Positions 14,869 to 18,896 of a DNA stretch of 18,896 nucleotides are shown here, piece after piece. The notes under the pieces were generated by a model that saw only the letters and a list, made by a program, of their open reading frames with translations, was not told the origin of the DNA and ran no database searches. Numbering within the stretch: position 1 is the first letter of the stretch; each line of letters begins with the position of its first letter. A program made the translations under genes and the position numbers. Source of the DNA: Acetomicrobium sp. UBA5826 (GTDB lineage: Bacteria > Synergistota > Synergistia > Synergistales > Acetomicrobiaceae); NCBI RefSeq assembly GCF_002433005.1, contig NZ_DJHF01000022.1:149769-168664 (forward strand), read 5' to 3'.

Positions 14869-14928
14869 CAACAGATCCACCTCCGAGAATCAAAGGCCTT
14901 CATCCCTCCACCCTACGTAAAAATTCCC

Positions 14929-14977
14929 ATTTTCAATTCCAGTATAAAATATTAGAATTAATATTGGAAATGAAAAT
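14929..14977. repeat. imperfect inverted repeat upstream of the M48 protease gene
   Basis: The arms at 14929-14941 (ATTTTCAATTCCA) and 14965-14977 match at 12 of 13 positions as inverted copies. They surround a 23-base AT-rich spacer with a TATAAA (14943-14948). It lies in the only divergent interval between the ADP-ribosylglycohydrolase and protease genes, so it looks like an operator around a promoter. No T run follows it, which argues against a terminator. Confidence 0.6.
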
Positions 14978-15024
14978 TAAAATAAATCTAGAAATTTACC
15001 CCACTATGGATGGGGGTGATGAAA

Positions 15025-15657
15025 ATGAAAAAATTTGCACGCTCTTTCCTCGTTGGGGCGGTAATTATTATATTTCTTTCGGCTAACGCTTCATTGGCTG
15101 CGTTGGAACCCGATTCGGTAAAAAGTGTTTGGGCGAAATTGGCAAAAACAGCCGGAATCGATCCTTCTGCTCCAATCGCCGTCGTCGACCAAAAGGAGCC
15201 GAACGCCTGGGTCTCTTTTTCCTTGAATAAGTATTCTATAACGGTGACAAAGGGAATGCTCGAATTGCTGGACAGCGAAGACGAGCTTGCAGGCGTGCTG
15301 GCCCACGAGATCGGACACATAAAACTCAATCACTACGGCAGAACGGTAACACGAAGTATTTTATGGGGCCTCTTGTTCCGCAAGGTGGGAACTTCTTCGG
15401 GCATAGATCCTTTAGACATTGGCTACGCCCTTGCAGAATCCGGTTTTAGCCGTGAGCAGGAAGTGGAAGCAGACGACTACGGCATAGAGTTGGCCGCCAG
15501 GGCCGGTTACGATCCGTGGGGTTTGGTTAGGGCACTGGAAAAGATGAAAGAGGAAGGTTTCGAGACCAGTCCCAGCGGCTTTAATTCGCATCCTCCAACC
15601 GACAGAAGGCTTATCCACGTAAGAAACAAGGCGGCGGAAGTATCGACACGTTACTAA
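15025..15657 (+). CDS. exported M48-family zinc metalloprotease
   Basis: This is a 210-residue secreted or periplasmic protease. An N-terminal signal peptide (MKKFARSFLVGAVIIIFLSANASLA) has a likely cut after SLA, before ALEPDS. The zinc motif HEIGH lies at 94-98, with the third ligand in SREQEVEAD (about E146), the M48 signature, and a C-terminal HPPTDRRL. Unlike HtpX, it has no set of membrane helices; unlike BepA (YfgC), it has no TPR domain. It is thus a minimal catalytic domain. The start is the ATG at 15025, 6 bases after GGGGGTG; the earlier ATG (15010) lies before that ribosome binding site. A quality-control role in the envelope is likely but not shown. Confidence 0.88.
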   Translation: MKKFARSFLVGAVIIIFLSANASLAALEPDSVKSVWAKLAKTAGIDPSAPIAVVDQKEPNAWVSFSLNKYSITVTKGMLELLDSEDELAGVLAHEIGHIKLNHYGRTVTRSILWGLLFRKVGTSSGIDPLDIGYALAESGFSREQEVEADDYGIELAARAGYDPWGLVRALEKMKEEGFETSPSGFNSHPPTDRRLIHVRNKAAEVSTRY

Positions 15658-15739
15658 GCGCTACTTCAAAAAAAATTTTTGGGCAGCGTAAGGAGAAGGG
15701 ATCCTTACCATTGAATACCTGTATGGACCTTTGGGCTTT

Positions 15740-17203
15740 TTACTGCAACCGGTAAAGCCATCGTAATATCGTTCTGGCGCCGAACCCCGATACTCCGCTG
15801 CAGTAGTACCCGAAAGGCTCCTTATAGTAGCTTACGCCTGCTATATCGATATGGGCCCATGGAATGTCTTCGGGCACAAACTCTCTCAAAAACATAGCAG
15901 CAGTGATGGCACTTCCATATCTTCCCGCTGAATTGACCACATCGGCAAAGGGCGAATCCAAGCGCTTTCTCAAGCGCTCGTCGTCCATAGGAAGCTGCCA
16001 GAGCATTTCTCCTGTGAAGGACGACGCATCGAGCAATGCGTTACAAAGGGCTTGATCGTTCGCGAATATTCCCGCCCTATAAGGACCCAGGGCTACGGCA
16101 CAACCTCCCGTAAGAGTAGCAATATCGACCATGCAAGAGGGATTTAACTTCGAGGCAAAACCCAACACATCTGCCATAGTCACCCGCCCTTCGGCGTCGG
16201 TGTTATCGATCTCTATGGTCTTTCCCGTATAGGTTTTGATTATATCATCGGGTTTATATGAAGAACCGCTCGGCATGTTCTCAACGGCTCCTATCAAGGC
16301 GTGCACTTCCATCGGCAAATCTAACTTGACAAGGCTTCTCATCACTCCCAAGACGACACATGCTCCCGTTTTATCGCCTTTCATGGTCCTCATGTTCTCT
16401 GAGGTTTTTATATCCAATCCGCCGCTATCGAAGGTGAGCCCCTTTCCGACAAGGGCAATTTTCTTTAAAGGCCTGGACGACGGCTTGTATGTTAGGTGGA
16501 TCAACCTGGGTGGATTAGCAGATCCCTTCCCGACAGCAAGGAGGGCATTCATGCCCATGCGTTCCAACTCTACTTCGTCGTATATCTCGCATTCCAAGCC
16601 CATATCATCAGCCAAATCAATGGCCGCCTTCGCCAAGGTGACTGGGTTGACAAGGTTTGGAGGTTCGTTAGCCAAATCCCTGGCATAATTCTGTCCGCAG
16701 GCAAAAAGGACGCCTCTTTCGATGGCATCGTCGTCGCCATTTATTATATAAAGGTCATCAATTTTCCCTTTGCTTTCCTCCTTTCGGCCTTCGGTTTTAT
16801 ATCGGTCGAACCTGTAGGCGCCTAGCAAAGCTCCCTCGGCAAAGGCCTGTGAAATGGGAGGGTTAATTTTTAGAGAGTAAAGATACAGTTCTCCGGCATA
16901 TGATTCTAAAGCGGCCTTCGTTACAATTGCAGCGGCAACCCTGTAATCGTCTATCCTCGCCTTCGATTCTTGTCCCAATCCCGCCAGAAAAACCCTGGGC
17001 GTCGGACCCTCGGGAAAAGTGACTTTGAGCAAACTTTCCTTCTTACCGGTAAAGTGCTCATGTTCCGCCTGCTTTTTAACCCTCTCGCCCAAACCTTCAA
17101 GCTCTTTCAAAGACTCCTCAATTTTGCCTTCGAAGACGAAAATACCCAATGCTTGCGAGCTCACCTCGCTTGGCCTCGCTGAGCTTTTATAAACTTTCAA
17201 CAT
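15740..17203 (-). CDS. pepA: leucyl aminopeptidase (cytosol aminopeptidase, M17)
   Basis: This is a di-metal cytosolic aminopeptidase that releases N-terminal residues from peptides. In the E. coli PepA pattern, metal ligands K256 and D261 (VGKGLTFDSGG), D279 (KGDKTG), D338 and E340 (NTDAEGR), and catalytic K268 and R342 are all present with the family spacing (numbered from a GTG at 17209). The N-terminal macrodomain-like region is about 1-170 and the catalytic domain about 170-489. The ATG at 17203 is chosen because GGAGG lies 5 bases upstream. It converges with the M48 protease gene; the 82-base gap holds no convincing terminator. It fits a peptide-degrading lifestyle together with the M20 enzyme. 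Confidence 0.95.
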   Translation of the reverse strand: MLKVYKSSARPSEVSSQALGIFVFEGKIEESLKELEGLGERVKKQAEHEHFTGKKESLLKVTFPEGPTPRVFLAGLGQESKARIDDYRVAAAIVTKAALESYAGELYLYSLKINPPISQAFAEGALLGAYRFDRYKTEGRKEESKGKIDDLYIINGDDDAIERGVLFACGQNYARDLANEPPNLVNPVTLAKAAIDLADDMGLECEIYDEVELERMGMNALLAVGKGSANPPRLIHLTYKPSSRPLKKIALVGKGLTFDSGGLDIKTSENMRTMKGDKTGACVVLGVMRSLVKLDLPMEVHALIGAVENMPSGSSYKPDDIIKTYTGKTIEIDNTDAEGRVTMADVLGFASKLNPSCMVDIATLTGGCAVALGPYRAGIFANDQALCNALLDASSFTGEMLWQLPMDDERLRKRLDSPFADVVNSAGRYGSAITAAMFLREFVPEDIPWAHIDIAGVSYYKEPFGYYCSGVSGFGARTILRWLYRLQ

Positions 17204-17355
17204 CAACACCTCCAGTTTTATTCCAGGAACCCAACAAAATTTAACACCCTAAAGACGAAAATGCCAAGACAAAAAACTTTTTCGGATATTTCCTGTTCGT
17301 GCTGAAACTATATGGCGGCGTGGCGCGAAAAAGACTGTTTTTAAAGTAACGTTGG

Positions 17356-17395
17356 TTTTACAATTTTGTAAAAATGTTGTTACATAGAATATGAT
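17356..17395 (+). promoter_or_regulatory. palindrome overlapping a candidate promoter of pstCA
   Basis: A perfect 18-base palindrome, TTTTACAATTTTGTAAAA, occupies 17356-17373. Its right half contains TTGTAA (17366-17371), which with an 18-base spacer precedes TATGAT (17390-17395): a plausible, weak sigma-70 promoter. A transcript would start near 17402, about 100 bases before pstC. An operator in this place would block the -35. I do not see repeated Pho-box half sites. The rest of the 17210-17501 interval shows nothing else I can support. Confidence 0.5.
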
Positions 17396-17501
17396 AAGCT
17401 CTTAGCGAATGTTATTGTTTTCATAAGTATGGACAGGCATCGATTTTCCATGAAGCTTTATAGAAGCACAAGTCAGTTATCCCAAAGGAGGAAGTTCTGA
17501 T

Positions 17502-18383
17502 TTGAGGGATATAAAGCAACGGGATCTCATAGCCAGGATCATTATAAGCGCTATAGCTATGGTGGGTATCTTTATCCTTATATTTATCTTGTTTTTCTTG
17601 ATAAAGGAAGGAATCCCGGTTTTAAAATCTACGTCGCTCAAGGAGCTTTTATTCGGGTTATATTGGTATCCCACTTACTCTCCTCCGGATTTTGGAATGC
17701 TCCCTTTAATAGCGGGGTCGTTGGCCGTAACTATTCTGTCGTCCCTCTTCGCCCTTCCATTGAGCATTCTGGTCGCCATATACTTATCCGAAATTTGCCC
17801 GTCCCCCTTGAGAAACATAATGAAACCTCTGCTCGAGATGCTGGGTTTTTTACCTTCTGTTGTGCTGGGTTTCGTCGGAATGGTCCTTTTGGCCCCCTGG
17901 CTTCAAAATGCCTTTGAGCTGGTCTCCGGATTAAACCTTTTTAACGCCTCCCTACTTCTGGGCATCCTAATCATACCTATAACTGGGTCGCTGGCTGACG
18001 ACGCGATTTCTTCCGTACCTTCCGACATTAGAGACGCGTCCTTCGCCCTGGGAGCCACAAGGCAGGAGACGATCACCAGAGTAGTCCTGCCCGCCGCATT
18101 GCCCGGTATCATGCAGGCCTGCCTGCTTGGAATGATGAGAGCAATTGGCGAAACCATGGTGGTTTTAATGGCCGCAGGAGGGGCAGCCATCATCCCAAGG
18201 AGTTTGTTCGATCCAATAAGACCTTTGACGTCTACTATAGCTGCCGAAATGGGCGAAACCCCAATCGGTTCTCCCCATTATCACGCTCTTTTCTTTGCTG
18301 GATTGCTCTTATTGTTAATGACCCTAGCGCTTAATTTTGCGGCCATCTGGGCAGAAAAGCGATGGAGGTGGCAATTGCATTGA
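17502..18383 (+). CDS. pstC: phosphate ABC transporter permease PstC
   Basis: This is one of two inner-membrane permease subunits of the high-affinity phosphate importer. The 293 residues hold about six hydrophobic segments (first at 11-34). The cytoplasmic EAA loop that docks the ATPase PstB is DASFALGATRQETITRVVLPAALPGI (178-203), the family signature. MRAIGETMVVLMAAGG (212-227) is the conserved following helix. The start is a TTG with AAAGGAGG 10 bases upstream (17484-17491). The usual first gene, pstS, is not in front of it; the binding protein must be encoded elsewhere or downstream. The stop overlaps the pstA start by one base (TGATG). Confidence 0.93.
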   Translation: MRDIKQRDLIARIIISAIAMVGIFILIFILFFLIKEGIPVLKSTSLKELLFGLYWYPTYSPPDFGMLPLIAGSLAVTILSSLFALPLSILVAIYLSEICPSPLRNIMKPLLEMLGFLPSVVLGFVGMVLLAPWLQNAFELVSGLNLFNASLLLGILIIPITGSLADDAISSVPSDIRDASFALGATRQETITRVVLPAALPGIMQACLLGMMRAIGETMVVLMAAGGAAIIPRSLFDPIRPLTSTIAAEMGETPIGSPHYHALFFAGLLLLLMTLALNFAAIWAEKRWRWQLH

Positions 18384-18896
18384 TGGGAAGAAAGTTAAAG
18401 GACAAATCATTGACCTTTATATTGTGGGCCTCCATGTTCGCTGTGATACTTATTTTATTCGGCATTTTGGGTTTCGTGATAGTCCAGGGAGCCGGAGCCT
18501 TGTCCATAGAGTTTTTAACACAACCGCCCAGAAATTCTATGACGGAAGGCGGTATATTAACACCGATCATGGGAACTATACAGCTAATACTGGTCTCCAT
18601 TGCCTTTTCCCTTCCTGTCGGAATCTGTACGGCCATATATTTGGTGGAGTACGCCAGAGACGATATATTCACAACAACACTGAGACTAGCCATAAGGAGC
18701 TTGGCGGGAGTTCCCTCAATAGTCTATGGTCTTTTTGGACTTTCCTTTTTCTGTATAATGCTTAAGTTCAATCCATCCCTCTTATCGGCCGGACTCACTT
18801 TGGGCTGTCTTGCCCTGCCGCTTATAGTGGGAGCAGCCGAAACGGCGCTCCTTGCCGTCCCCCAAAGCTTGCGATATGCATCTTATGCCCTGGGTG
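18383..18896 (+). CDS. pstA: phosphate ABC transporter permease PstA (cut by the window edge)
   Basis: This is the second membrane subunit of the phosphate importer. About 171 residues are visible, running off the right edge, of roughly 280 expected. The ATG uses the last base of the pstC stop (TGATG), and GGAGGTGG lies about 11 bases upstream. Family marks: the N-terminal segment FILWASMFAVILILFGILGF, the TPIMGTIQLILVSIAFSLPVG segment, AIYLVEYA, then RSLAGVPSIVYGLFG, and the beginning of the EAA loop (AVPQSLRYASYALG) at the edge. This matches the PstC order in its second half, as expected for the paralogous pair. Confidence 0.93.
   Translation, partial: MGRKLKDKSLTFILWASMFAVILILFGILGFVIVQGAGALSIEFLTQPPRNSMTEGGILTPIMGTIQLILVSIAFSLPVGICTAIYLVEYARDDIFTTTLRLAIRSLAGVPSIVYGLFGLSFFCIMLKFNPSLLSAGLTLGCLALPLIVGAAETALLAVPQSLRYASYALG

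Noticed and set aside
15658..15739. A terminator between the M48 protease and pepA genes, from the run of A then T near 15668-15682.
   Set aside because: The A8T5 run can only form a weak AT stem and the flanking GCGCT/AGCGT pairing is poor, so termination is not supported.

Overview
The window looks like chromosomal DNA of a strictly anaerobic, probably moderately thermophilic, peptide- or amino-acid-fermenting bacterium. My best guess is a member of the Synergistota close to Acetomicrobium/Anaerobaculum. That guess is inference from gene content and protein character: a NADH/ferredoxin/NADPH-type flavoprotein complex, several peptidases, a poly-gamma-glutamate synthase type locus and an encapsulin that resembles the Thermotoga type. 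No rRNA or other taxonomic marker is present. I found no tRNA, rRNA, CRISPR array, insertion sequence or phage gene.

Region 1 (41-5811, minus strand) is a four-gene redox operon. In transcription order it encodes a NuoE/HydC-like [2Fe-2S] protein, a small cysteine-free protein with a thioredoxin-like-ferredoxin appearance, a 1044-residue fusion of a NuoF/HydB-like NADH:FMN module to a complete GltD/NfnB-like FAD-NAD(P)H module, and a NuoG-like iron-sulfur protein with a shortened molybdopterin-type domain. Neither a hydrogenase H-cluster nor a formate dehydrogenase active site is visible. The likeliest role is electron-bifurcating or confurcating transfer among NADH, NADPH and ferredoxin. The described precedent I know is the Sporomusa-type Nfn (Stn) transhydrogenase.

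Region 2 (5866-8731) has a divergent AT-rich promoter region, then murB overlapping a GNAT acetyltransferase gene on the plus strand. A strong hairpin terminator follows, and then a convergent M20 peptidase of the DapE/ArgE type.

Region 3 (8932-11382, minus strand) is a poly-gamma-glutamate-type synthase operon, pgsB-pgsC-pgsW, with overlapping genes and no PgsA. The ATP-binding P-loop of PgsB lies upstream of every standard start codon, so the gene appears to start at an AUA codon placed correctly behind a good ribosome binding site. Just upstream are a long inverted repeat and a short AT-rich remnant that looks like the C-terminus of a C69-family dipeptidase, followed by an EamA/DMT permease gene.

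Region 4 (12729-14041, plus strand) is a compact encapsulin operon with a good sigma-70-type promoter, an encapsulated ferritin carrying a C-terminal shell-targeting peptide, the HK97-fold shell protein and a bidirectional terminator. An ADP-ribosylglycohydrolase gene converges on it.

Region 5 (14881-17203) holds an exported M48 zinc protease behind an inverted repeat, and a convergent leucyl aminopeptidase (PepA). Region 6 (17210-18896) holds a 290-base regulatory interval with an 18-base palindrome overlapping a candidate promoter, then pstC and the start of pstA (phosphate ABC transporter permeases). There is no pstS in front of pstC. PstA is cut by the window edge.
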